In this document: one piece after another, positions 26,016-38,711 of the stretch
Layout of the letters: each line of letters begins with the position of its first letter
Position numbering within the stretch: the stretch's first letter is position 1
Assembly: GCF_000004075.3 (NCBI RefSeq)
Contig: NC_026656.2
Coordinates: 18,176,607-18,240,606, forward strand
Origin: Cucumis sativus
Taxonomy: Eukaryota; Streptophyta; Magnoliopsida; Cucurbitales; Cucurbitaceae
DNA length: 64,000 bases
Reading direction: 5' to 3'
The notes under the pieces: model-generated
Seen by the model: the letters and a program-made list of their open reading frames with translations, nothing else
The model's database searches: none
Told to the model about the DNA's origin: nothing
Program-made: the position numbers and the translations under genes

Positions 26016-28250
26016 TTTTCTTTTTTCGATCATGATGATTGGCCGGTAGAGTTCCAAAATTTGATAAAAATTGTAAGATGGTCACTCACATGCAGTGCGA
26101 AGGTTTTATGAAAGAGACATCTCTTGTACTCTACTGTTTGAGGAACTTTTATGTCTCATGACAATTTTTGTTTCGCTTTCCTTAATTCTTTCATCGATGG
26201 ACAAAGTAGTTGTTGTGCTTATTACTTCTTCAACCTAATAGTATTAATTATTAATTGCTTTAATCAAAAGCCAAAATGAGTTTGATTTCGGTTTATTACG
26301 TGAGTTAGCCATAACTAAAATTCCTATACAATCAATATATTTCCCACCAAATATATCGTAAAAAAATACGCATAATATTTTACAACAATAATATTAGAAT
26401 GGATTTATTGGGTATGTTAGAGCTATGAAGGGGTTGCAGCGATTCAATTTTATAAATAATGTGACACCTGGAACATTATACATACAAATATTAAATTGAA
26501 GAAAGAAGCACGTGAAGTGCACATGAATAGTCTGACAAGGAGGGGTGGGTGGCTTACGGCTACTTTTACTTTTTTTGGTTTACAATGATGACGTCGTCTC
26601 ACCTGAAAGCCATTCCTCCCAACACGTGTACGGCGTTTTCCGACGCTCCGACGTCTAATCATCCAAGAAGCTTTCTCACACCTCACTTAATTGCCCACGT
26701 GGCACTGCCATTCAACGCATTTCATTTAACACCGCTCTCTGTGTGACTTTCCACTTTCCAGTGTGGAAAATATAATTACATGCCCAACTTTATTCATCTT
26801 TTCTTTTTTCATGTCATTAAAGACCTTTTAAGTAGTCGAAATTTATTAAGTAAATTAAACTATCATATGAATCCTAACATATTCCCATACTATATTGTTA
26901 TTATTAGGATGAAAATTAACAAATTGGATGTTGTTGAGAATGGTATTAGTAAAATACATAGATTAGATGGTATTTAAAGATAGAGTAATAAAGTCACATA
27001 TATTTCAATTCTATTTTAAATGAAATGACATATATTTGGTTATATTTTAATTTATTTTTGTTATATTTAAAATGCTTTTTATATGTAATAAACTTCTAAA
27101 TGAATATATACAAACTTTAGAGGAAAATTAGGAAGTGAGTAAAAACTAGATAGAAAAAGAAGAGAGTAATACAAATTTTATGGATATTATAGGGATAAAT
27201 AAAGTGAAATCGGATGAAACCAACCTCAAGTAATCAACCAATAATCACTTTCTTGTCAGGGCCAAAAATCATTAGAAGGAAAGTGATTTTATTTTTAGGA
27301 ATGTAAAAAAAACAATTTTGATCATTTTAACCTATTGGATACAATTTTTTCCAATGAATTTCAAATTGTAAAAGATTGTTGCTTAAATCTTCTCTCATAT
27401 GCATAGTTAAAGTCAATACACTACTTTCAAAAGTACTTATTTGCATATTGAGAGTTACCCATCTTTGTGGTGACAATTTTTGTATTTTGTTTTCTTTTTA
27501 AAAGTATTATAATATTTTACATTCAAGTATATGTTCTTTCTCTCCCTTTTGGAAAAGATCTCAACGTTTCTTACTTTTTAATGTTCCATATTTGAAAATG
27601 TACATCAGAGGGAATAATAAATGGTGAGGCTAAAAGCGTAGTAATATGCTCTAAAGTCAAATCTACTAAAAAAAAAAAAAAAAAGGACGCACCGACGCTA
27701 AAATGGATATTTGCATTAAACCACAAATCATCATCTCAACAATTGAAACTTCAATATCTGCCACATTATAATTATTGAATTAAAATATAAGATTGTATCT
27801 CTCCCAAAATTAGTAGCTTATACCAATTATGGAAGCTACAAAAAACTTGCCAATCTCTGGGACTGTTTAAGATTTGCTTTTGCACGGATTATAAACAATT
27901 ATAGGATGATTTAAATGTATCATGTAAATAACCTAATATAATTATCAAACCAATTTAAATCAGACAACTTCAGTATAATTATCTTGTAACAAATTAGTAT
28001 AAAGAATCAAACTAACGTTTAATTTGTTCACTATATATCACTGTGACCCTTCAACAACTGAGATGTACACAGCCAGCAGTTATTCGATAATTTTTTTGTG
28101 CATATAACACCATCAAGCCTTAGACAATATAGTTTAGTAGAAAACAAAACCTGTTGAGAATTAAACAGATTAGAGAAAAGGGGTTACTTTAGTTACAAAC
28201 ATTGCACCAAATCTCGAACTTTTGTCTACATGGAAGTTGGCTACAGAAAG
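26016..28250. other. intergenic region between the bHLH and remorin genes
   Basis: AT-rich, with no coding region I can support. The first few hundred bases are likely the 3' UTR of the bHLH gene. It contains the ACGT-core cluster and a poly-A tract near 27668-27684. Confidence 0.6.
26509..26704. promoter_or_regulatory. cluster of ACGT-core elements
   Basis: Within 200 bp there are CACGTG at 26509-26514, TGACGTC at 26589-26595, CACGTG at 26623-26628, GACGTC at 26650-26655 and a palindromic GCCCACGTGGCA-type G-box around 26693-26704. ACGT cores bind bZIP (ABF, TGA, HY5) and bHLH (PIF) factors. The block is less AT-rich than its surroundings and lies 500-700 bp past the HECATE-like stop codon. 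No gene start is evident on either side, so it could be a downstream enhancer or the promoter of a transcript I cannot see. Confidence 0.45.
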
Positions 28251-28731
28251 TTTCTGATATTTCACCTCCCATGAAGTTGGTTATGAATGTTTTACAAGCT
28301 CATTACGAATCTCTAGTAGAATAATTAACCACACCACGAGAAAACTGCATCGACGCCACATTCGAGTGGAAGTGGCAGCATCTCTTCATCTATACAATGT
28401 TGTTCCATGTTCTTAAACGCCAATTATCAGTAAATATAAACTCTATCTGTCAAAACAAGATCCATGACTGCCTTGATCAACATTAACGCTAAATTTTTAT
28501 GAAAACGAAACTTTTGTTCCAGAACAAACTGCAGACATAGGGAGGCCCAGCACTTCAAGTATTCCTGTGATAAAATCTTAAACCTATCAGTACAAAAGAT
28601 TGTGATTTCAAGTAGGCAGATCTTCTCAAGAGCACAAATGAAATCTATTCCGACGAGTAAGAAAATTAGACAGTGAAAGTCTAATCACCTGGTTGAACGG
28701 CCATATCAGGGAATTGGTAATCAACGGAGCA
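28251..28731 (-). other. probable 3' UTR of the remorin gene
   Basis: Moderately AT-rich sequence following the remorin stop codon on the minus strand, with no open frame of note. The polyadenylation site was not determined. Confidence 0.4.
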
Positions 28732-31700
28732 CTAAAAAGCATGGCAGGTGAAACAACCACTTAGGGAACCCATAGGACGGGCTCGATAAAAAGATAGAGA
28801 CTTGATAGATGTCCTGTTATCTTGGGGGGACTGGTTTGCCATCACTGAGCTCCTCATTTCTTGGGCTCTCTTCTGAGCAGATTTAAGTTTATTCATGATC
28901 TTATCCATTGACGTTGCTCTCTTCTTTTCCAGCTTCATCTGATGCATGAGTCTCAGTGAGTAGGAGCAAAAGGAAAAACTATATATTGTATCTATTATCC
29001 ATCATTTACCAAATGTTAAAAATCATAAGAAATGCTAATTATGAAAAAGAAAAGTATGAAATGACGTATCAAGAACTATATAAGGCCAGAACCTCTAGTT
29101 TCCGTATAGCTGCATCAGCTTTTGCTTTCTGTAGATTTTCCCATGCAGTTATTTTGGCTTCCTCACGCTTAACCCTGCAAGAGTCAGAGTTGGAAAAGAA
29201 CACCAAGTCAGCGAGTTAACTGCTGGCATAATTTTTCATTCAATGTGCATCTTTCCTTGGACTGGTAATGAATTGTAGGATTTATTACAAATCAGATGCA
29301 TGTGACATGAGCAGGACGAACGTACTTTGAAATACTTTTTCCTATGTGAGGAATGTCTAGATCCGAACATCGAGAAACCGCATCAACATCTTTCTTCCTC
29401 CTGTCATCAAGAGAGTCTTTCCAAGGAAACGAGCCTTTATGTTTCTTAGACCATCTTGTCATAGTAACTTGATTATCAACTTGTACATCCCTGATCTCCA
29501 ACTTAGAAGTGACAGCTCCCAGCTCAAACATATGCATAGCAGATGAACTTGAGGCAGAGATTGACGGTCTCGTCTTGGGAGATGAATGGACACTACTCTC
29601 TGGGCTCATTTGTGTAGCCATGTCCCTTCTTGAAACAACACGAGAAACATCCGTCCCTGAATCCTTGACTCTAGTTAGAATGTCGCCTGATTCTGCAAAG
29701 AATTTTAACACAAACTCTTTAGTGCTACAACTGTGTAATTGGTAGTCTGCTCAATTACAGACCATTTTCTCAAGCAAGATATCATATTTTCGTATATATC
29801 AATAGGTCCAAAGCAGTCTTATGTAGTTGATACAAAATATGCGATAGCTATTATATAACCCTGCGCTAGAATCAGGATCCATTATAAAATTGCTAAAAAT
29901 ATGAACAGAATGATTAAAGTGCAATAACGAAGGACCAATGATCCTTCTTTAAATTTATGAAGCAACTCATGTTTAAGCAAAGAAGAATAACTCAGAGCGG
30001 CCTTTACCTTCTTGTAAGCCTGTTGTTGATGACAATTGACCCAACATTTCAGAGCATCCATGAACACTAAGTGATCGCGCCATGGAGGGCTCTGTTTGTC
30101 CATGAAAGGCCACTTCATGCCCACCGGAATGAATCCCCAAGCTATTAGCTGATATCACTCCAGCTGAAAATGGTGACCCTGTAATGAAATTCCCAAAACT
30201 CCCACCTTCGTAGGCCGGAACTGCTGGCGAATATAGTGAATAGTATGCAGAACCAGGAGGGCCAAGTGGCCCACTCTTTGACTTCGGTCGCCGTTGAGGA
30301 AGTGGAACTGAGTTCCTCACAACCCCATCACCGGATATGGGACTAAAGATCCACCTTTCAGCATCTTCCCACTTTGATGGCAATGTTCTGCCGCTATTAA
30401 GAGTCAGCAATGCAGGGTTATTAGCATGTTTCCGACCACCATTGTTGTGCAATGGCACACGCTCTGAGCTCCACCCCTTTTGCATACCAAAGCTATTGTG
30501 CCGATAATTCGGCGTCCCAGGGCTTGGAAATGTTCCAGTTTTGCGCGTTGATACAACAGGGTTCTTCTTTACAGCTGCCAAACGAGGTGAGGAAGTTGTG
30601 GTAGCGTTATTTAGATCCAATGAAGCAGGTCTCCTTCTGTCCAGTTTCCTGGATTGAGCTTCAGATCTGGATCTATGATCTTGACACTCTGTAAAACCAA
30701 CCCCAATTCAAGTAAATATTGCTGATAAAGACTTAGAAAATGAAATGGAGCTGGTTCTGTAATACCTTTCAGGGCAAGAGAAAAGGAATTCCTCGCTGAA
30801 TCGACGGTTCTATTCTCATCTTCTAAATCGACATTGCTGTCATCCTTTTGATTTGCTGAGCATTAAGTGTGAGAAAAAACAATTAGAATCAAATTTGAAG
30901 TATGCAAAAATTTCTGTGGGTGTTTCTTTGTGAGATTCTACTTTTTTTCCCCTTTCTTTTTATTCTTATGCCACGGAGCTTAAAATCTAGCTGTACCTTT
31001 CGCTTTTTCTCCCTTTGTATAGAGACGACTGTGTTTGTTGCTTAGTGCAGGTTTGTTTGGATCTGGATCTGGACCACCGCAACTCTCGTGGTTTCCTTCA
31101 TCATGCCCTGCCAAATGCTGCAATCAAAATCACAAAACAAAAAATTTCAATCCCAGCACCCTTTTTTCCATCTGATCAATCATCTTCACAGCCCTGTACT
31201 CGCCTCCAAATCCCCTATTTCATTACAGTGTTTAGACAAGGAGACTTCCCGAATTCGTTGCCAATATTTGGTATGTAACTCAAGAAAGTAAAAAAAAAAA
31301 AAACCCACGAAAACAAACTACGAAATGAACAACCCCAATTTTCCAATTCGTCTCTAATCTCTAACATTACTACACAAAATCCCCATTGAAACAATGCACG
31401 AAATAAACAACCCCATTTTACCAGTTCACCGCTAATCTTTGATACCATTCAGAAAAACGAAAACCCCACAAAAACAAACTAGAAAATAATCAATCCCATT
31501 TGAGTCAATGCGACAAGAAAACAGAGAGAAGTGAGATTTACAAGTGAGATTTCAGAGATGAGAGAATCGCGGTCGTGTGCCTCCGACGCAAAAGAGCAGC
31601 GCTCCACACTGGCAGAAGCAGAAGAAAAGAGACTGAAACTCGACTCAAGAGCGTAAATGACAGAATCGGGGCTGGAATCACGAGCTCTAAAGCCTGGCCT

Positions 31701-31763
31701 GGACGACGCAGTTTGGTCCTGAAACCCCATCTCCGGCACCTTTCTCCCTCTACTTCCCTGCAT
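28732..31763 (-). CDS. C-terminal remorin-family protein, long (group 6-like)
   Basis: Seven exons on the minus strand: 31763-31542, 31117-30997, 30855-30766, 30688-30008, 29692-29326, 29174-29093 and 28938-28732. All have GT-AG borders and matching phases, giving 589 residues. The first 450 or so residues are Ser/Pro/Arg-rich and probably disordered (for example KWEDAERWIFSPIS, RRPKSKSGPLGPPG). The remorin C domain lies across the last three exons: REEAKITAWENLQKAKADAA, IRKLE, then MKLEKKRATSMDKIMNKLKS, a predicted coiled coil. The end is GCFTCHAF with Cys at about 583 and 586, as in remorins anchored to the inner leaflet of the plasma membrane by a C-terminal S-acylated tail. Remorins organise membrane nanodomains and influence signalling, pathogen entry and cell-to-cell traffic. 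The role of this member is unknown. The start ATG at 31763 is the first in the open exon; a 5' non-coding exon is possible. Confidence 0.9.
31285..31500. repeat. imperfect tandem repeat, about 78 bp, in remorin intron 1
   Basis: The word CGAAATGAACAACCCCA at 31321 recurs as CGAAATAAACAACCCCA at 31399. Similar flanks (CAATTCGTC/CAGTTCACC, CTAATCT) follow, and a weaker third copy lies near 31481. The minus-strand reading shows two related peptide repeats, an accident of the DNA repeat. Confidence 0.75.
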
Positions 31764-32300
31764 ACATTACAGTAACACAGTCCCTAGAGAAATAGAAAAA
31801 GGATAATGGTTGAAATGGCGGGCAGTGGAGGGAATCGCTAAGAGCCTTATGATTTGCCAGGACAATCCGTCCAAAGTTCTACTTCCTTAGAAGAGAAATT
31901 AAATTAATAAAATGTTCTATTTCTGGGGATAATGAGATTCCTTCCTTGGAAGCAACCTTATTTATTTAAGAACTTCACCGTAAAAAAAGACAGAACAACC
32001 ACTCTGTTTCAATCGACAAGAGACATATTTGTTAACGCCTGTAAGAATACAGAGTTGATAGTTGTTTGAAATGAAAAAGTTTGGATCAATAGAATAGAAA
32101 CGGTAAAACTATAATGGGGTTAGAGAGATTTGTAGGTTTAATTTTTTTTGTAAGTGTTGAGGTTCCTTCGAGCTCCCCGTTTGAACGGCGAGCAAAACTG
32201 CATCACCCACATATCAATCACTGCCATTGCAGCACTGCCACCGTTTCTGTCCCACTTGTCTACTTCTTACTAGTCTAAGCTAATTTGATTCCTTCTTTCT
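31764..32300 (-). promoter_or_regulatory. 5' UTR and proximal promoter region of the remorin gene
   Basis: Upstream of the minus-strand start. Includes a less AT-rich patch at 32161-32270 that could be core promoter. No clear TATA box is assigned. Confidence 0.35.
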
Positions 32301-34900
32301 TTTTTCTCTCCTTCAATAAAAAAGTTTTACCCAATCATTTTACTATTAAAAACCTTACAATTTTACAACTTTGTTTCATTTTTGTTCTTTATTTAATATC
32401 GTTTAAGGAAAGGATTAAAATACAAATTATAAGAAACAATATTGATAGTATAATAATGAATTAAAAAAAGGAAAGCTCGTGGGTGGTGCATGTGATGGGG
32501 GGCAGATTAAACAAATGTAAATCTGCAAAATAACATAAAATTGTTAGTAAATCTGACCAAAGAATCAACCAAATGCATGCCAAGAGATTGACCTTGAAAA
32601 TGTGAAGCCCTCTTTCATTTTCCCTCTTCTATAATAATTGTCATGATATCTATTTTCAATGTCTGACTCTGACCTCTCATTTATGAACATCAACTCAGGG
32701 TTCCACCTAAATTTTCTACATTTACCCCCCCAAAAAACAACAATAATAGAGTACAACTCAACATACAAAAGTACAAATTTCACATAACGATATAAACATA
32801 ACTTAAGAGTAATTAGCATGTAGTTTTTAGATTTCAAAAGGTTAATTAAAATATGTGTTTTATGACCAAGGTTTTTGTTCCAACTCTTACAATCTCAAAG
32901 ATAATAATTAGTGTGATAATATATAGTTAGATAAATATTATAAATTTTAACTATTGACTTAATAGAAGTTTGTAACACCTCTACTCATTATACAAATACA
33001 AGAGAATGTTAGTAAGAACATATAGAATATGTGAAAGAATTGATTAGTTGTATTGACACCAAATAAAATAATAACTACAATTTAAAAATGTTATTCATAT
33101 GAGATCTACGAGAAAGCATCGGATAAAAGTTGGAGAAAAGAAAAAAGTGAACCCCTAAAAAGAGGAGATCACATGCATTTAAAAACAATCATAATCTTGA
33201 AATAGTGATATTCAATTGATTGCACTAATAAGCTTTAAAAGAAACAAAAATCAACACAACCCTATTTTTCCACTACCTTTTATTGAAGCATCGTTTTCCT
33301 ATACCCTTACTTTGCTAATTTGCTATATGCATTAGCCTTCCCCCCTATGAAAATTTACCTCTTAATTGCCTATTTTAATGCACTTCAATTGAATAGGGGT
33401 ATGACTATGGAATGCTACAACCACTCTTATCATTCTCGAAATTCATTGAAAATAAAGGAAAATGACAATTATTAGATGATATATATCTCTCTCTATGTGC
33501 TTCAAAACAAATAAAGGGAGAAGTCCATTGTCGGTGAAGGGTAGAGAATTAGGATATGAGATTTTGGAAGGGAAAGGACCACAAGAACACAAGAAATAAA
33601 AAGGGTTGGTTTTGGTTTCCTTCTCTCAAATTTCACACTTCACCAATCTGTCGGTTTGGATGATTATTGATGAACAACCCCTAACAAATTCTAAATTTTA
33701 ATTTCATATTTTTCCACCTAAAATTGATTCATTTTGAATAAAATAAGTTGTAGTCAATGGAATAATTGGGTTTCATTATGACGTTTTTATAAATTTTGTG
33801 TATACGTAATAGATAGGTTGGATATATATTGTGTAATAAGTGAGAGAGAGTGGGTATGAGCATATGAATATATAAGTGTACCTCTTTGCGTAATCGTGAA
33901 ACTAAGTACAATATCCTCATTAATGTCATACCTGGATCAACATTTTTCTTGTAAGTCATGTATCTTATTAATTTCTCTATGTAAAGCATTGTGATGTGCT
34001 AGTGTTTGAAAATACTCATTATTGATACGTGACCGTCGTCTATATTATGATTATTTTTTTAAAAAAAGTTCATTTGAGAGTTTTGATGTCAATTGATGCA
34101 ACATTTAGAGGTATTAATATGAATCACGCTTGAACGAAGAGAAAAATTGTCCTTGTATCAAGTTGAGAGAGAGTATTCTAGAAATTAAAAAAAAAAAAAA
34201 TCATGTATATATTCAAATATTCAAATTGATTCAACAAGTTTCTTCATAATTTTGAATGATTTTTTATATAGCATTACAAGGAATAAGACGTTGATTTAAT
34301 TATTAATTTCAAATTATGACTAAACAAATATTAACTAAATTATGTATGTCAATAAGTAGTGCATTGACAAGTAAACAATTTATTTACTACGAGAAAGGGG
34401 TCTTGTAGTGATGGGACCCAACTTCTTGCATAACACTTCAACTAAGTTCTTCAACTAAGTTCTTCAACATCCAACTCTTCATAAACCATACTCATCACTC
34501 ATCCATTTATGTTTGGGACGGACTTAATTTTGATGGTCTGAGAAATGTATATACAAGCGTGATTTTTAAAAATGATTTTGACAATTTCAAACACCCTCGT
34601 CAACATTCTAAATCTATAATATTATGAATTTACTCTTTGAAAGAAAAAAAATGTCCTAAAGATTTACAACCCGTGGCTTGTGGCAAAAGGAGTTTGATGC
34701 ATTACAAATAAACGCGTCTCGAATTCTTGATGGGGAACCAAAATAAGAGGGTGAGAAAGAGTCAAAAAGTGGGGCATTCCAGTAAGAGAATCAAGATTTT
34801 TATAAAATAACGGATATGTATGTTTTTAGTTTGGCTAATCTAAACCTAACAACTTAAGAGGCAGAAGTCAAAACTGAAAAAGAAAAAAAAAAAAACGCAT
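32301..34900. other. intergenic region, nothing recognised
   Basis: AT-rich, only short biased frames. A 15-bp unit (CAACTAAGTTCTTCA) is tandemly repeated around 34440-34468. Confidence 0.6.
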
Positions 34901-35316
34901 CAAGATTCAAACAAAGGAAAATCAAACGGCATTTTCAGCCATTGACATGCCAATGAATTGAACCTGATGAATCCTGCATTTAGGATTGGCATTTACTCAC
35001 AACAACCCCAGCAGCAGCAGTAGGGCCACATCAGGAAATGCCACAAAAAGAACTTATTTCTCTCTCCATGGCAGGAGGGTGGAGGAGGAGCTGTATGAAG
35101 TAGTATTTCAAGAAAACGAATCGATCTTTATGTGCTTTGCTTCCACTTAAAAGCTACTGAACTACTGATGATCCACTTCGAAGCCAATACAATACCCAGC
35201 AAGCAAGACACCCCAAGATATATGCTACCACAGCACCTACAGCAGAACAATTATATGTACACCTCCATTTATGACGTTAGTTTTTTGGTCTGATATCAGA
35301 TTAACGTCCTCCGAAA
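34901..35316 (-). other. probable 3' UTR of the ABF-like gene
   Basis: Less AT-rich DNA directly past the bZIP stop codon on the minus strand, without a protein-like frame. The extent is a guess from composition. Confidence 0.4.
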
Positions 35317-38111
35317 TCACCATGGGCCAGTCTGCGTTCGTCTTAAACATCGCTTCTTGATTCCTTGTTGCTTATCCATTACTTCCAATGCCTATAACCA
35401 AATCCCATCAAGAAAATATAAACCAGACATTGCCAAAAAGAGAAGATTGCGGTATCAAAGGGATGTGGTCATCAATAATCATTGGGAATCAAAGATAGAA
35501 AAATGGTTTGATGAGGGGAGGCAGAGAGAATGTTTTCACAATGAATTAACCAGCAGTCCTCACCAGTTAAAAGACCAATATGAAAATGTAAAGAGCTTAA
35601 GGCGAGGTGCAAAATGAGCATGCATGACTTCACAAAAAATACAATGTTAGAAAAAAGTTCCATCACCATCGAGGTATTATAATATACAGCTGAGGAAAAA
35701 AAAAACTTGAGAAATAAAAGATACAAGAAAACTGTGATGTCTTTGAGTTGTGTATAGATCTACCCTTAAAACAAGAATGACTCGTAAGAAAAGATTGTTT
35801 TAAGAAAAGTTCTTTTTATTTAAACTCTTGGTAAAATAACTGTTTAAAAGAAACTTTAAAAGTGATCCAAAAGCTATGTTAAATGATTGTCAAACACTCC
35901 AATTTTTTTTCAAAATGATTTATTTTCAAAATTAAACACGTGAAAAGTTTAACCAGAAACACCCTAAGAAAATTCCACAGTGATGGTAAAATGCACAGAC
36001 AGCCATCTAGTTCATAAAATTATCAATCAGGGAAGCATACCCGGTTCTTCTGCATTTCCATGATTTCTGCCTGCAGCAACCACACAAAATAATGATTGAG
36101 AATTGGTGATCCCCTTCATTTGATAAACAAGCTCACTGTTTTGAGCTAGAGACACTTATTTACCTGTTTCTGCCGGAGTTCTTGGTTCTCCTCTTTTAGC
36201 TTTGCAACTTCTGCTTCCAATTCCATTGTGTAAGCCTAGTGGTAGCGAAGAAAAAGTCATGGACCAATGAATATCCATCAAATATAAAACTAGCATCAAT
36301 CTCGAGTTACAAATTTCAGCATGATGTGTGGTTCAAAAAATTGTATCATAGCTCAAAACATCATATAGACTCGGTGAAATTTGGTAATGTAGCACTCACG
36401 AAGAAATAATCTAGGGGCAGAAGGTTAGAGTCTTGCAGATTCATTTTTTCATAACCACAGGCATTTGACCAGTTTGCATACACATCTCAACTAAACGGGC
36501 ATACAAAGTATTTAGTATTTTTGATAGATGGCCACTAGTTTAAACTTACAAGTTAAAAGACAGTCCTAAACACCTTGTATTGTAACAAAACTATGTGGCC
36601 CAGTTTTTCCTCTTAGGATGCCTTCAGATATCAAATGCTTTTAATCCTATATTTATAATATTTAGCAGCAATAAAATATCACCCGAGTTTCAAGGAGAAC
36701 CATTCGGAAATGTGTAATGGCAGATGTGCTTTTCTTCATGGTCATAACTACATTTGTAAAATGGGACGGCCAGAACTAATAGAGAGATATAAACCATGGT
36801 TTAGGTTTATTATACCATTTACGAGCGCATCTAATAAAGAATAGATCAGCACATGGATAAAGCATATTGTATGACATGCTTAAGTAATTGAGGATACAAA
36901 TGCATCAAACAGTTGGTTTCACACAATGTTTTTTAGTGTAACTAAGCATTTTTCACAATCCAGGTGCACATGACAACATAGAAGCAAGTCAACAAGAACT
37001 CAAGTTATATGGTTTAGAACAGTTAACGCAGTTAGGGTGAACATCAGATCACCTGCTTTCGCGCCCGAGATCTTGCAGCGGACTCTCTGTTTTTAATCAT
37101 TCTCCGTTGCCTCCTCTCAACAACTTTGTCGACAATCCCATTACCTCTCCTCCCCCTGATTCCACCATTAAGGGCGTAAGGCACAGGAGACACTGAAGAG
37201 GTATCACCATTGCTCTTTCCGATTCCATCAGAGGATAGTTGGTTCCCTGGCGATTCTGTGGCAATAGGTAACGGAGCAGCTGCTATATTGACCACTCCCA
37301 TTCTTCCACCCTGCAGTGCGGTGCCTTGCATCAAATTTGTATTCAGCCCTTGATCTGCAATCCCCATAATTCCACCTCTAATTCCTGGACTAGCCAGCTG
37401 AGCATCACTGGGTAAAGTCAACTGAGATCCATATGTCAAAGTCGCCTGCTTTGGAAATATTGGCTGCGGCTGATGTGCTCGAACTCCATTGGCATTCAGC
37501 GATAAGTTGGACGATTGAATCTGAATGTGATTGTTATTCTCAGGAACTTTCGGCTGCCGCTGAAAAGCAATTCCAAAACCGGTGTTATTGCCGAAGAACC
37601 CTCCATTGTTGGGGTTTGCAGTTACTTGAGTATCCTCTCTCACCACTCCAGCTCTGAATAAAAACTCTTCGAGGGTCACCTCCCCGAGAGTTTGCTGCCT
37701 CTGTTGCAAATTAGGAGCAAGGGTAGCCCCGTCTTTAGCACTAGCATGTTCATTGATTATGTCCTTCCATACCTCATCCACCTTCTTCTGGCTGAGTGTT
37801 CGAGGCAGCGTCAAAGACCCCTGTCTCTGCAAATAACCACTACTACCACCAGCACTACCACCCCCTTCTTTACCAACAGCAGCAGCAGAAGATGCCATTG
37901 TTTGCATTTCTTCAGCGCTCCAAATGTTCTTCAACAGCTCATCCATGTTCATTGACCCAAAATCCTTTCCTATACTCCCCATGCTCTGAAACTCATCGAA
38001 GGTCATTGAGTAGATCGACGATTGTCGCGCTAATGGATAGTTCGCCGGAGGTCTTCCACCTCCGCCTCCGTTCCCGCCAGATGGGTCATTCCCAAAATCT
38101 TTGAAATTCAT
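35317..38111 (-). CDS. ABF/AREB-type bZIP transcription factor (ABA signalling)
   Basis: Four coding exons on the minus strand, 38111-37053, 36235-36164, 36070-36041 and 35391-35317, all phase 0 with GT-AG borders, give 411 residues. Conserved ABF blocks appear in order: C1 at about 28-43 (ARQSSIYSMTFDEFQS), C2 at 96-117 (RQGSLTLPRTLSQKKVDEVW), C3 at 141-157 (TLGEVTLEEFLFRAGVV), the bZIP basic region at 332-353 (RRMIKNRESAARSRARKQ) with a leucine zipper after it, and C4 at 400-411 (KRCLRRTQTGPW). ABFs bind ABRE (ACGTGG/T) promoters. SnRK2 kinases phosphorylate their RxxS/T sites in C1-C4 under ABA, and the C4 site is a 14-3-3 dock; all of these are visible here. The exon split AARSRARKQ|AYTMELE is typical of the group. 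The length and blocks suggest ABF2/AREB1-like; the exact orthologue is not certain. Confidence 0.95.
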
Positions 38112-38133
38112 CTCCTCCCAAGTACCAAGGAAT

Positions 38134-38710
38134 CTGATTCAATAAGAACCAGTATCGGATCCAACCACCAAAATATCACTCCAAATTCAAGATCATTCGA
38201 CCTTGGAAACAAAAACCAATCACTACAAGACGACTTCAAAAAACCTCACGCGCAAAGATAACTCAAAATCCGTAGAGTTTAGCTTGGCTATTCCATTCAA
38301 ACCAAAGTGTTCCCCCAATTAAGAGCTCATACGAATAGAACTCCTCAAAACAGATTCCATCAAACCAGAGAACACAGAGATTTCAAAACCCAACAAAAAA
38401 AAAAAAAAAAAACCCACTGCTAAAATTCAAGTTCCCACAAAATTTACACAGAAAACTCCATAAACAACAAATTCAGAAAGCAAGAAGTGATCGAAATGCA
38501 ATCCAAACAACAGAAATCAAGCAAGAAAAATTGATGAAAAACGCAATCCAAAAAGAAAAAAAAAAAAAAACAAAAGAACAAAGGGGACCCGAAATTGACG
38601 TATATAATACTTTAAAAATTGTTTATAAAAATTCCTGCTGTGAATTACACTTAAAATAATTTTGTTTGTTGTTCTTGTTTTTATTTCTGGTGGCTAATTT
38701 GGCTGCGTAC
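38134..38710 (-). other. probable 5' UTR intron of the ABF-like gene
   Basis: On the minus strand a good donor (GAAGAAG|GTACGC, intron starting at 38710) and an acceptor (TTGAATCAG, ending at 38134) flank a T/A-rich 577-bp stretch. They leave a 22-nt leader piece (38133-38112) before the ATG. ABF/AREB genes are known to carry a 5' UTR intron, which supports the call. Confidence 0.55.
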
Positions 38711-38711
38711 C

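Noticed and set aside
25831..26085. Arg-rich frame on the minus strand
   Set aside because: Antisense of the Ser repeat and flanks of the HECATE-like gene.
35357..35726. 86- and 84-codon frames on either strand near the end of the ABF gene
   Set aside because: They overlap the last ABF exon and its intron; neither has a recognisable domain.
37433..38104. Three plus-strand frames of 74-102 codons
   Set aside because: Antisense shadows of ABF exon 1, whose minus-strand frame contains all conserved ABF blocks.
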